Assembly: GCA_903850565.1 (NCBI GenBank)
Contig: CAINLV010000001.1
Span: 1 to 64,000 of the forward strand
DNA: 64,000 bases
Direction of reading: 5' to 3'
DNA from: an uncultured Actinomycetes bacterium
GTDB lineage: Bacteria; Actinomycetota; Actinomycetes; Nanopelagicales; Nanopelagicaceae
Shown here: positions 39,345 to 49,159 of the stretch, in pieces
How positions within the stretch are numbered: the stretch's first letter is position 1
How the letters are laid out: each line of letters opens with the position of its first letter
Notes under the pieces: model-generated
Told to the model about the DNA's origin: nothing
Database searches by the model: none
The model's input: only the letters and a program-made list of their open reading frames with translations
Program-made: the position numbers and the translations under genes

Positions 39345-42300
39345 TTAGACCAGACACTCCGAGCCCAGCAGCGCCTTGAGATCAGCGCTCAGACTTGGCG
39401 ATGCCGTCACCTTTAATTCATCATCTAGCTTCAAAACCATGCTCTTTGGTCCATCATCTAACTTGAGATGGACTTCGCGGGAACCAGGATGAGAGCGAAG
39501 AATTTCCTTCATCCGATCCACAACTGGCGGAGTGCACCGGACGGTATCCATGGTGATAACCAAAGGACCCGTTGGTGCTCCGGAAATATCTGGAATCGAC
39601 ATTTCCAGGACGGTGAGCCGCGGCTGCTCTTCCCGTTTATCAACTTTGCAGCGAACTACGACGACTCGGTCCTCAATTAAATTCATCGCGTATTGCTCGT
39701 AGATCTTGGAATAAAACATGAGATCCACTGAGCCTTCCAGGTCCTCAATGGTAATGATTGCCCAAGAGGTTCCTTGCTTGGAGAGTTTTCGTTGGACCTG
39801 TGTGATTAAGCCGCCGATGGTCACCATTTGATCATGCCCAATGCCATCGTCGGAGATGTGGCTCAAGGGCACATCCGTAGCGGCTCGAAGAATATGTTCC
39901 ACACCAAATAAGGGATGATCGGAAACATACAAGCCCAACATTTCGCGCTCGTATCCCAGAAGCAACATCTTCTCCCATTCACCGGCGGGAATATCGAGTT
40001 CAACGCCAGTTACCGTTGTCGTCATCTGTCCAGGATCGGATCCGAAGAGATCAAATTGGCCGATGGCTTCGGCTCGCTTCGTCTCGCTAATTGAGTCAAT
40101 CGCTTCTAGGTAAACCATCATCAACCCGCGGCGAGAATGATTGAGCGAATCAAATGCCCCCGCCTTGATGAGAGATTCGATGGTCTTTTTATTGCAGACC
40201 TGGGCATCAACTTTTGCCAGGAAATCGCCGAAGGATGTATATCGGCCTTTGGCAGCTCTTTGGTTGGTGATGGATGCAACTACATTTTCACCTACGTTGC
40301 GAATAGCAGTTAATCCAAAGCGAATGTCAGTTCCAAGTGGGGTGTAGTCAGAATGTGACTCGTTAACATCCGGCGGTAAAACCTTAATTCCCATTCGCCG
40401 ACATTCATTCAAGTAAAGCGCGCTCTTATCTTTGTCATCTCTGACACTGGTGAGAAGGGCTGCCATATATTCAGTTGGGAAATTGGCCTTTAAATAAGCG
40501 GTCCAATAAGAAACCACACCGTAGCCGGCGCTATGTGCTCTGTTGAAGGCGTAGTCCGAGAAGGGAATGAGCGTTTCCCATAATTTATCGATGGCGGCTT
40601 TGGAAAAATTATTTTCGCGCATGCCCGCTTCAAAATTTACATATTCCTTATCCAGAATATCTTTGTTCTTTTTACCCATGGCTTTACGCAATAAATCTGC
40701 GCGCCCTAACGAAAATCCCGCCACCTTTTGGGCAATTGCCATTACCTGCTCTTGGTAAACAATTAATCCGTAGGTATCGCCCAAAATTTCGGCCAACGGC
40801 TCTTCCAGTTGTGGGTGGATCGGCTCAACTTTTTGACGCCTATTCTTTCGATCAGCGTAATCATTGTGCGCGTTAACGCCCATGGGACCAGGTCGATACA
40901 AGGCGATTACGGCGGAGATATCTTCGAATGAATCTGGCGCCATTTGTCGTAGCAGCGCTCTCATAGGACCACCGTCTAGCTGAAAGACTCCCAAAGTATC
41001 GCCCTGAGCCAGAAGGGAAAATGTAACTGGGTCATCTAAAGTCAGATCCGATAAATCCAAATCAATGCCTTTGTTGGCCTTTATATTTAAAAGGCAATCA
41101 TCCAAGACCGAAAGATTGCGAAGGCCCAGAAAGTCCATTTTCAACAACCCGATAGCTTCGCAAGCGCCCATATCAAACTGGGTAATGATTGCACCGTCGG
41201 CATCGCGTCGATGTATCGGAATTACATCCAACAGTGGTTCCCGGCTCAGAATTACACCCGCGGCATGAACGCCCCATTGACGTTTTAGACCTTCAAGTCC
41301 CAATGCCGTATCTACGATTGTTTTTACATCGGAATCGGATTCATAGAGCGCCCGAAATTCTCCGGCTTCGGAATATCGATCGTGTTCCACATCAAAGACT
41401 CCAGCCAATGGAATGTCTTTGCCCATTACCGTTGGTGGCAGCGCTTTTGTTAATTTATCCCCCATGGCAAATGGGTAGCCAAGGACTCGCGAAGAATCTT
41501 TCAGCGCTTGTTTGGTTTTGATGGTTCCGTAGGTGATGATTTGGGCAACGCGATCTTCGCCATATTTATTTGTCGCATATTGAATCATTTCGTTTCGGCG
41601 ACGCTCATCAAAATCCAGATCAATATCTGGCATGGAAATACGCTCTGGATTGAGGAAACGTTCGAAGAGCAATCCGTGGTGGATTGGGTCCAGGGCAGTG
41701 ATGCCCAGTGAATATGACACCAGCGATCCGGCAGCTGAACCACGTCCAGGCCCTACCCGAATGCCTACATCTCGCGCATGGCTACATAGGTCGGCAACGA
41801 CCAAGAAGTATCCAGGAAAGCCCATCCGAATCATTACATCGAGTTCATAATCTAACCGCGCTTGATAATTGGCGGGCACATCTCCGTGGAGCCGGGCTTC
41901 TAGGCCAATCTGGGATGTTTTGCGAAGCCAAGAATCTTCAGTTTCGCCAGAAGGTACTGGGAATTGCGGCATAAGGTTTTCACCTTCGCGCATAGTGATG
42001 TTGCATCGTTCGGCGATAAGAAGTGTGTTGTCACAACTTTCCGGCATATCTGCGAAAAGCTGCCGCATTTGGGCTGCAGTCTTTACATAGAACTCAGAGT
42101 TTTCAAATTTAAAACGTTTCGGATCTGCCATTGTGGAACCAGATTGAACGCACAGCAGTGCTTCATGAAAACGTGAATCTGCATGTTGGGTGTAGTGCAA
42201 GTCATTAGTCGCAAGTAGCGGCAAACCCAACTCTTTGCCAAGTTTCAACAAATCTGCTTTCGCACGTTTCTCAATTTCAATACCGTGATCCATTATCTCC

Positions 42301-42860
42301 AGATAGAAATTCTCTTTTCCAAAAATATCTCGGAGTTCACTTGCCGCTTGTTTGGCTTCTTTATATGCACCCATGCGAAGTCGGGTTTGGATCTCGCCAC
42401 CAGGACATCCCGTAGTCGCAATTATTCCGCCGGCGTATTTGGAAAGAAGTTCGCGATCCATTCGAGGTTTGTAGTAATAACCTTCCAGTGATGCCAGCGA
42501 TGAGAGTCTGAAAAGATTGGATAATCCATCGTTATTTTCGGCCAACAATGTCATGTGGGTATACGCCCCGCCACCAGATACATCGTCTTCCCCGCCGGCT
42601 GCCCACTTCACGCGTCGTTTATCGAAACGAGATTCTGGCGCCACATAGGCTTCAATTCCAATGATGGGTTTGACGCCAGCCCTGATCGCTTGTTTATTAA
42701 ATTCGAAGGCGCCGAAAACATTTCCGTGATCGGTTATTGCTACCGCGGGCATCTCCTGGCGGGCGACTTCCTTGACCAACTCTTCAACGCGCGCGGCACC
42801 ATCGAGCATTGAATACTCGGTATGGACATGCAGATGAACGAAATTGGCGGAGTTGGACAC
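39345..42860 (-). CDS. dnaE: DNA polymerase III alpha subunit (DnaE1 type)
   Basis: Main replicative polymerase, 1171 residues. The N-terminal PHP domain keeps its metal ligands (HLHVHTEYS at 9-18, TDHGN), consistent with the active PHP proofreading reported for actinobacterial DnaE1. The polymerase core shows PDIDLDFDERRR and GPGRGSAAGS, then helix-hairpin-helix and OB-fold regions. The start is GTG. It lies between rluD and hisD, an order shared by other actinobacteria. Confidence 0.97.
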   Translation of the reverse strand: MSNSANFVHLHVHTEYSMLDGAARVEELVKEVARQEMPAVAITDHGNVFGAFEFNKQAIRAGVKPIIGIEAYVAPESRFDKRRVKWAAGGEDDVSGGGAYTHMTLLAENNDGLSNLFRLSSLASLEGYYYKPRMDRELLSKYAGGIIATTGCPGGEIQTRLRMGAYKEAKQAASELRDIFGKENFYLEIMDHGIEIEKRAKADLLKLGKELGLPLLATNDLHYTQHADSRFHEALLCVQSGSTMADPKRFKFENSEFYVKTAAQMRQLFADMPESCDNTLLIAERCNITMREGENLMPQFPVPSGETEDSWLRKTSQIGLEARLHGDVPANYQARLDYELDVMIRMGFPGYFLVVADLCSHARDVGIRVGPGRGSAAGSLVSYSLGITALDPIHHGLLFERFLNPERISMPDIDLDFDERRRNEMIQYATNKYGEDRVAQIITYGTIKTKQALKDSSRVLGYPFAMGDKLTKALPPTVMGKDIPLAGVFDVEHDRYSEAGEFRALYESDSDVKTIVDTALGLEGLKRQWGVHAAGVILSREPLLDVIPIHRRDADGAIITQFDMGACEAIGLLKMDFLGLRNLSVLDDCLLNIKANKGIDLDLSDLTLDDPVTFSLLAQGDTLGVFQLDGGPMRALLRQMAPDSFEDISAVIALYRPGPMGVNAHNDYADRKNRRQKVEPIHPQLEEPLAEILGDTYGLIVYQEQVMAIAQKVAGFSLGRADLLRKAMGKKNKDILDKEYVNFEAGMRENNFSKAAIDKLWETLIPFSDYAFNRAHSAGYGVVSYWTAYLKANFPTEYMAALLTSVRDDKDKSALYLNECRRMGIKVLPPDVNESHSDYTPLGTDIRFGLTAIRNVGENVVASITNQRAAKGRYTSFGDFLAKVDAQVCNKKTIESLIKAGAFDSLNHSRRGLMMVYLEAIDSISETKRAEAIGQFDLFGSDPGQMTTTVTGVELDIPAGEWEKMLLLGYEREMLGLYVSDHPLFGVEHILRAATDVPLSHISDDGIGHDQMVTIGGLITQVQRKLSKQGTSWAIITIEDLEGSVDLMFYSKIYEQYAMNLIEDRVVVVRCKVDKREEQPRLTVLEMSIPDISGAPTGPLVITMDTVRCTPPVVDRMKEILRSHPGSREVHLKLDDGPKSMVLKLDDELKVTASPSLSADLKALLGSECLV

Positions 42861-42884
42861 GGTTAGTGAGATTACTACTGGGAA

Positions 42885-43844
42885 CTAGGAGCGGTCTTGA
42901 TTGCCCGAAAGAATGGCCAACGAGCGTGTCAGATCTTCTGGGTAATCGGAGAAAAACTCCAACAATTCCCCGGTCACTGGGTGCTGAAAGCTCAATTTCC
43001 GAGCGTGGAGCCACGGGCGAGAGATCTGCAGCCGCTCGGCAATGGTGTGGTCGGCTCCGTAGGTGATATCTCCCGCCAAGGGGTGGTGTAGCGCCGAGAA
43101 GTGAACCCTAATTTGGTGGGTTCGCCCCGTTTCCAACTCAATTTCCAGAAGTGAGACGGCCGGAAAGAGTTCCAGGGCTTTGTAATGTGTGACGCTGGGC
43201 TTACCTTCGGCCACAACGGCAAAACGATAATCTTCCCGAGGATGACGATCAATGGGAGCGTCGATCGTGCCTTCGGTGGGGTCCATATGACCTTGAACCA
43301 AGGCGTGATAAACCTTAGTCACAGTTCGATCCCGAAATTGATCCTTTAGATTGCTATAAGAAATTTCGTCTTTGGCTACCACCATGAGCCCAGTAGTTCC
43401 GACATCGAGACGGTGAACTACACCCTGTCGTTCGGCAGCGCCACTAGTTGCAACATTAAAGCCAGCTGCCAGAATTCCGCCGATAACAGTTGGACCTTGC
43501 CAACCCGGACTTGGATGAGCCGCGACACCAGCCGGCTTATCGATCACGATAATGTGATCGTCATTGTAAACAATGCCCATTCCAATAATTGGCGTGGGTT
43601 TGAGCGACGGCGCCACTTTGGCTTGTGGCATAAGAATTTCAAGAATCTCCCCGCTTCGGACCTTATCTGATTTCATTTTGGTCGCCCCGTCAGAGGTGAC
43701 TTCGCCAGAATCAATCAAGGTGACGACTGTGGATCTGGAAAGCCCTAAGACTCTGGCCAATGCGGCGTCGAGGCGCTCCTGATCTAGTCCATCAGGAATT
43801 GCGATGACCTTAACTTCCCGCTTGGGCAAATTACTTGAGTCCAT
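42885..43844 (-). CDS. rluD: 23S rRNA pseudouridine synthase, RluA/RluD family
   Basis: An N-terminal S4-like domain (QERLDAALARVLGLSRSTVVTLI) precedes the catalytic domain with the Asp in VVHRLDVGTTGLMVVAK and the ending RTHQIRVH-HPLAGD. I set the start at ATG 43844, with GGTGGGAAG just upstream, giving about 319 residues; the frame is open 16 codons further. Target uridines in helix 69 are known for RluD; the precise target here is inferred. Confidence 0.92.
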   Translation of the reverse strand: MDSSNLPKREVKVIAIPDGLDQERLDAALARVLGLSRSTVVTLIDSGEVTSDGATKMKSDKVRSGEILEILMPQAKVAPSLKPTPIIGMGIVYNDDHIIVIDKPAGVAAHPSPGWQGPTVIGGILAAGFNVATSGAAERQGVVHRLDVGTTGLMVVAKDEISYSNLKDQFRDRTVTKVYHALVQGHMDPTEGTIDAPIDRHPREDYRFAVVAEGKPSVTHYKALELFPAVSLLEIELETGRTHQIRVHFSALHHPLAGDITYGADHTIAERLQISRPWLHARKLSFQHPVTGELLEFFSDYPEDLTRSLAILSGNQDRS

Positions 43845-43925
43845 TACTTCCCACCTTCTTAACAACAAAGAGATTAAATCTGGTAGACACATTAGAAATT
43901 AAAGTGCCCTAACGCTGAACTAGCT

Positions 43926-44420
43926 TCAATCAGTGGGTTTTATATTCCTGGCTGATAAGAGAACGACCAATACCGCTGCCCCAACAATAGAGGAATCGGC
44001 GACATTAAATGTCGGCCAATGCGGCAATTCTATCCAATCGACGACTTGCCCCTGGAGAAATCCAGGAGGCCTGAAAATCCGATCCGATAAATTTCCCAAT
44101 ACCCCACCCAAAATTAAACCAAGAGCCAGCGCCCACCACGCATTGGTAACTCGCTTTGCATAAGCCAACAACCCAGCGACTGCTGCGATAGCGATCGAGG
44201 AAAAAACCAGAGTTCGAGAAGTTCCCAAACTAAAGGCCGCACCTGAATTGAAGCGCAGGTGCAGGGTAAGAAATCTCCCCAAAATTTGAACTGGTTGGTC
44301 GTGCAGAAATTTTATTGCTAAGGATTTCGAGACATTATCAAGTGCAAATACGAGAAAAACGGTTATAGCAATCCGCTTGCGAGCGGGGCTAGTTAGCGTC
44401 GTTCTTCTTTTTGCTTGCAT
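43926..44420 (-). CDS. lspA: Lipoprotein signal peptidase
   Basis: Cleaves the signal peptide from diacylated prolipoproteins. Four transmembrane helices and the two catalytic Asp motifs, NLSDRIFRPPG and FNVADSSIVGA, are present; LDNVSKSLAI marks the first helix. The start is uncertain. ATG 44420 is the best placed, but it overlaps the DksA-like gene by 28 bases and has no clear SD. About 164 residues from there. Confidence 0.93.
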   Translation of the reverse strand: MQAKRRTTLTSPARKRIAITVFLVFALDNVSKSLAIKFLHDQPVQILGRFLTLHLRFNSGAAFSLGTSRTLVFSSIAIAAVAGLLAYAKRVTNAWWALALGLILGGVLGNLSDRIFRPPGFLQGQVVDWIELPHWPTFNVADSSIVGAAVLVVLLSARNIKPTD

Positions 44421-45334
44421 GACATACATAAAGTGGCGCGTGGAAAAACTTTCAGCCGTTCTTTGCCGACGGAATTGCCACACTCTTCACAACGTCCATA
44501 AGTTTTGCCATCAATACGTTCCAGGGCTCGCTCCGTTTGCAGGACCATATCTCTGGCGTTGTAGACCAAGGACATCTCATGCTCACGCTCGAAAGTCTTA
44601 GTTCCGGCATCGGCTTGATCATCACCGGCACCTACTCCCGCTGAGCTAATAAGCTCATCCATCTCGCTTTCGGCTTCGGCTAACTCCTTTTGTAGTCGGC
44701 TCAAATCCTTTGCAAGTTCAGCGCGAATTGCTTTCAACTCCGCAGCGCTCCATGGATCTTCGCCTACTTCAACAACTAGTGGTGCAGGTGCCAACTTGAT
44801 CGGCTTCAAGAGAGATTTCTTCGTGGACTTAGATGGGCGAGGAGGCGGTGGCATTACCAATCGACGCTCTTCCACCACCGGCTCTGGACCAACATTGGCT
44901 TCGTGCTGAGTTACCGTAATCGTGGTGGAATCCCCAGTGGTGGTGCTCAACAATTTTGCAGGATAAGTCTTCGGCGCGGCCTTCTTTGCTGGCTTAGCCA
45001 AGGTGGGCTTAACGATATTTGGTGACCGGGCCGGTTTTGCTTCGGCAATTTTCTTTACTGCCGGCTTTGGCGCGGCGACAGCTTTCTTCACAGGAGCGCT
45101 TTTTACTGGTGTTGCTTTTTTCACTGGGTTCACCTTCTTAGAATCGCTCTTTGTGACAGGTTTTTTTGACGTTGGAATCTTCGTGACAATCTTCTTCGCG
45201 GGCTTGGTGGCAGCAGGCGCCTTGGTCGCAACGGCTTTCTTCTTGCTCGGAGCCGGCGCAGTGCTCGACTTCTTCACAGCCCCGCCTTTGGGGGCAGATT
45301 TGCCCGCTGGGGCTTGTGCCTTTTTACTCACCAT
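44393..45334 (-). CDS. DksA/TraR-type zinc-finger protein with long basic N-terminal region
   Basis: The last ~110 residues match DksA: an antiparallel coiled coil with an acidic tip (GDDQADAG) and a zinc finger formed by C282, C285, C303 and C306. The first ~130 residues are low-complexity Lys/Ala/Pro (repeats such as PAKKA and KKAVA), similar in character to histone H1-like tails. DksA proteins enter the RNA polymerase secondary channel; the basic tail may add nucleic-acid binding. The start is ATG 45334 with AGGGA upstream. Coiled-coil and zinc-finger calls are firm, regulation of rRNA is inference. Confidence 0.88.
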   Translation of the reverse strand: MVSKKAQAPAGKSAPKGGAVKKSSTAPAPSKKKAVATKAPAATKPAKKIVTKIPTSKKPVTKSDSKKVNPVKKATPVKSAPVKKAVAAPKPAVKKIAEAKPARSPNIVKPTLAKPAKKAAPKTYPAKLLSTTTGDSTTITVTQHEANVGPEPVVEERRLVMPPPPRPSKSTKKSLLKPIKLAPAPLVVEVGEDPWSAAELKAIRAELAKDLSRLQKELAEAESEMDELISSAGVGAGDDQADAGTKTFEREHEMSLVYNARDMVLQTERALERIDGKTYGRCEECGNSVGKERLKVFPRATLCMSCKQKEERR

Positions 45335-45355
45335 TGGTCCCTTTCGAAGCCGCAC

Positions 45356-45385
45356 AGGTTAGAACGATCGTTGGACAAACGCCAA
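45356..45385 (-). promoter_or_regulatory. Promoter candidate for the DksA-like gene, lspA and rluD
   Basis: Minus-strand TTGGCG (45385-45380) and TAACCT (45361-45356) are 18 bp apart and would start transcription just upstream of the DksA-like gene. The region 45335-45682 otherwise holds this promoter and the divergent ileS leader. Confidence 0.35.
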
Positions 45386-45442
45386 CTCGGGCAAGTATCC
45401 CCTACCAGCGCAAAATGACCACTACCGACTTCCGCATCTTGC

Positions 45443-45448
45443 TAGACT
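45443..45448 (+). promoter_or_regulatory. -10 element candidate for ileS
   Basis: TAGACT, the same hexamer as before the thioesterase gene, would start transcription near 45455, giving a leader of about 228 bases. The -35 is weak (ACCGAC region). Confidence 0.35.
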
Positions 45449-45454
45449 TTGTTC

Positions 45455-45682
45455 TGTTCAGAGTAGTTGGCGTGGAAAGGGTTATCCCCCTGGAGTCGCT
45501 GGAAGAGCCAAATCCTTGGGGATTTGGGGTAGAACCAGCCCTGAATGATCGACAAGAAAGCGGATCCGGGCAGCCTAGCTCTCGGATTAAGGCGGGTGGT
45601 ACCGCGGTTGCTACTTCTAGAGCCGTCCCTCCAGTTTCACGACAGGCCGAATTCACGCCGAAGAAACTAGAAGAGGGAACCA
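45455..45682 (+). promoter_or_regulatory. T-box leader of ileS, translational type
   Basis: The conserved T-box AAGGCGGGTGGTACCGCGG is at 45589-45607, including TGGT that would pair with the uncharged tRNA 3' end, followed by GCCGTCCCT at 45622-45630. TCCCTC (45626-45631) is an exact complement of GAGGGA (45674-45679), the ileS ribosome site. No terminator with a T run is present, so control is probably at translation, as described for actinobacterial ileS. Upstream lie a small hairpin AGGG/CCCT with TTATCC in the loop (45478-45491; ATC at 45484-45486 is a candidate isoleucine specifier) and a perfect CCAAATCC/GGATTTGG hairpin (45508-45527). The 5' end is approximate. Confidence 0.85.
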
Positions 45683-48600
45683 TGACGAATTCTTTTAAAG
45701 CGCTCGCGCCCCAGATCGATCTGCCGGCGACCGAGCATCAAATCCTCTCATTTTGGGAGAAGAATTCGATTTTTGATAAATCGGTAGCAAATCGCGAAGG
45801 CGCCTCTCGGTGGACCTTCTTCGAGGGACCGCCAACTGCCAATGGGATGCCGGGAACCCACCATATTGAGGCTCGCGTCTTCAAAGACCTCTTTCCTCGC
45901 TTCCAGACGATGAAAGGTCACCAAGTCATCCGAAAAGCTGGCTGGGACTGTCACGGTCTGCCGGTGGAAATTGCAGTGGAGAAAGAGTTGGGCTTTGCGG
46001 GTAAGGGCGATATCGAGAGCTATGGAATTGCCGCCTTCAATGAGAAGTGCCGCGAATCGGTACAACGCCATGTCAGCGCCTTTACTGGAATGACCCGCAG
46101 AATGGGATTTTGGGTCGACTTCGACCAGGCCTACTGGACTATGTCCGGAGAGTACGTGGAGAGCGTCTGGTGGTCGCTTCAACAAATTTGGAAAAAGGGG
46201 CTGCTGGTCCAAGACCATCGCGTTGCTCCCTACTGCCCGCGATGCGGCACCGGCCTGTCCGACCATGAATTAGCGCAAGGCTACGAAACTGTTACCGATC
46301 CATCGGTCTTCGTTCGCTTCCCAGCAACATCTGGTCTCGTCGCCGAACTTGGCGCTTCCTTCTTGGTCTGGACAACCACCCCATGGACCTTGGTATCCAA
46401 CACCGCCATCGCGGTCAACCCAAAGGTGACCTACCAAGTTGTTGAGGTTCGAACCAATTCCGGGACCGCCGAAGAAACCAGTGAAAGAGTTGTAGTTGCC
46501 GAAAACTTAGTCGGGATCCTGGGTAAGGATGTCACTGTTCTGGCATCGGTGCTGGGAAGTGAATTAGAGCGAATCTCCTATCAACGCCCCTTCGATTTAA
46601 TCGAGATCCCCGATTCACACTTTATTGTTCTAGCCGATTATGTAACGGTCGAAGATGGAACTGGGTTAGTCCATCAAGCGCCAGCTTTCGGTGCTGATGA
46701 CCTCAACATCTGCCGCTCCTACGGATTGCCAGTTGTGAATCCTGTGGCACCGGACGGAACTTTCTTGGCCGAGATCGAGTTAATCGGATCGATGTTTTTT
46801 AAAGATGCGGACAAAGTATTAATTCGCGATCTCAAGGCTCGTGGGCTGATGTTTCGACATGATCAGATTGAACACTCGTATCCTCATTGTTGGCGCTGTC
46901 ACACCGTGTTGATCTATTACGCGCAACCCTCTTGGTATATCCGAACCACCGCGATCAAAGAAGCGTTACTCCGAGAAAATGCCAAGACTGACTGGCATCC
47001 AGAAACGATCAAGAATGGTCGCTATGGCGATTGGCTCAACAACAATATCGATTGGGCAGTCTCCCGAAATCGCTACTGGGGTACTCCCCTGCCTATTTGG
47101 AAATGCGAAAATGGGCATGAATTTTGTGTGGGATCTTTGGCCGAACTTGGTCAATTGGCTGGGAAGGAATTAGCAAACACGGATCCGCATCGCCCTTTTG
47201 TTGATGATATTACTTTTGCCTGTAGCGAATGCGATAGCACTATGGTGCGCGTCAATGAGGTTATCGATTGTTGGTATGACTCCGGCGCGATGCCATTTGC
47301 ACAATGGGGTTACCCACATAAAGAGGGTTCCGAATCCGCCTTCGCCGCTGCATATCCGGCCGATTTCATCTGCGAAGCAATTGATCAAACCCGAGGTTGG
47401 TTTTACACATTAATGACAATTGGAACGCTGGTCTTTGACCAGAGCTCTTATGAAACAGTTCTCTGTCTTGGCCATATCTTGGATAAAGATGGCAGAAAAA
47501 TGAGCAAGCACCTGGGCAATGTCTTGGAGCCGGTAGCACTGATGGATCAACACGGAGCCGATGCGGTTCGCTGGTACATGTTGGCGGCAGGTTCGCCGTG
47601 GAGCGCTCGAAGAGTCGGCCACGATGCAATTTCCGATGTGGTACGAAAGACACTTCTTACATATTGGAATACCGTCTCATTCTTTACTTTATATGCCCAA
47701 GCATCGGATTATTCATTTGAAGGTCTTACAACCGAACCAACGACATTGGACAAATGGATTCTTTCAGAATTGAATTTGCTGATCGCAGGAGTGGATAAGG
47801 CTTATCAAGGGTACGACTCACAAGAAGCCGGAAAATTGCTAGCCGCTTTCATTGATGATCTCTCTAACTGGTACGTGCGACGATCCCGACGACGTTTTTG
47901 GGATGGCGAAAGCGCAGCTCTTTCCACGCTTTACACCTGCCTCAAAGAATTAACACTCCTTTTGGCACCGATGGTTCCGTTCATTACCGAACATGTATGG
48001 CAGGTATTGGTTCGAGTCGCAGAACCAGAGGAGCAAGAGTCAGTTCACCTTATGGATTTTCCAATCAGCAATCCGGCACAGATTGAACTTGATTTATCTC
48101 ACTCCGTTGCACTCTCTCGTCGCTTGGTTGAGCTTGGCCGTTCTGCTCGCGCGGAATCGAAGGTCAAGATCAGACAGCCTCTCGCCCGAGCGTTGGTATC
48201 AGCAACTGGGTGGGACGTTATGAACCCGGAAATTCGGGCACATATCGCCGACGAACTTAATGTGCTCTCGCTGGAGGAACTTTCTAGCGCCGATTCCAAT
48301 CTGGTGGATATATCTATCAAAGCGAATTTTCGATCCATTGGTTTGAGGTACGGCGGAGAAGTTCAGCCAATTGCCGCTGCCATCACCGGGCTTGGAACAA
48401 CACCAGCCTTAGTTCAAAGTCTGGTCGAAGAGCTCAGAGCAAAGGGATCGGCAGATCTTGAGTTTGCTGCAGATGGTGAGAATAAAGTTGCAAACCTAAC
48501 TTTGGCGGACTTGGTGATTACCGAGACACCTAAAGAAGGATGGTCGGTCTCATCACATGCCGGTGAAAGTTTGGCTCTGGATTTAACCTTAACTCCAGAA

Positions 48601-48858
48601 CTGATTGCTGCTGGTCTGGTGAGAGAAGTTATCCGAACGATTCAAGAACTTCGAAAGACCTCTGGATTTGATATCAGCGATCGGATTGGTGTCACCTGGA
48701 ATGCACCAGAAGAATTGGCGCAAGCAATTGAATCACAGCTCTGGCTAATTTCTGAGGAAGTCTTGGCGACATCGATTCTTCGAGATAGCAGTAAAACCAA
48801 TCCTGAATCAGAGATCGGACTGTGGCTGGCGCTTACGAAGGAATCTATTACGGAATAA
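45683..48858 (+). CDS. ileS: Isoleucyl-tRNA synthetase, long (type 2-like) form
   Basis: Charges tRNA-Ile. The start is ATG 45683 behind GAGGGA; the frame is open upstream but that is the T-box leader. About 1058 residues, longer than the 938 of Escherichia coli. The HIGH-type motif is GTHH at 58-61 (PTANGMPGTHHIEAR), and the KMSKS loop is KMSKHLGN near 606. The large CP1 editing domain, the anticodon-binding domain and a C-terminal extension are present. Length and KMSKH suggest the eukaryote-like class associated with low mupirocin sensitivity; this is inference. It converges with yggT, overlapping by 11 bases. Confidence 0.97.
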
Positions 48859-49135
48859 GCGCGATTACGCGAGACAACAATTGAATCGCGAAAAAGACCA
48901 CGATAAAAGAGAGATCCAAATTTACCGCTCCGAGACGAAGGGGCGGTACAAATCTGCGAACAAATTTCAGAGGTGGATCTGTAACGGCAAATATGAGTTC
49001 CACGATTGCCAAGACGATGCCGCGTGGTCGCCAATTCCGAGAGAACATTCGAATGTAATCCAAAATGAGTCGCCCAAAAAGTGCAAGCAAGAAGAGTTGA
49101 ACTACTGCAGCGAGAATCCGACCAATGCTAAACAT
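48848..49135 (-). CDS. YggT-family membrane protein
   Basis: A 95-residue protein with two hydrophobic helices and the YggT arrangement (FGRLILDYIRMFS, then DPPLKFVRRFVPPLRLG). It lies downstream of sepF in the division cluster, its usual place in actinobacteria and cyanobacteria, where relatives have been linked to division or nucleoid placement. Its last 11 bases overlap the end of ileS. Molecular role unknown. Confidence 0.9.
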   Translation of the reverse strand: MFSIGRILAAVVQLFLLALFGRLILDYIRMFSRNWRPRGIVLAIVELIFAVTDPPLKFVRRFVPPLRLGAVNLDLSFIVVFFAIQLLSRVIALIP

Positions 49136-49159
49136 ATCGGGAAGAGTACTTGGTTAACT

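Noticed and set aside
45316-45682. In-frame N-terminal extension of ileS of about 120 codons
   Set aside because: The extension lies across the T-box leader, is not IleS-like, and the ATG at 45683 has a good SD and the normal N-terminus.
45748-46266. 172-codon minus-strand frame inside ileS
   Set aside because: Shadow of the ileS catalytic domain; no independent start signal.
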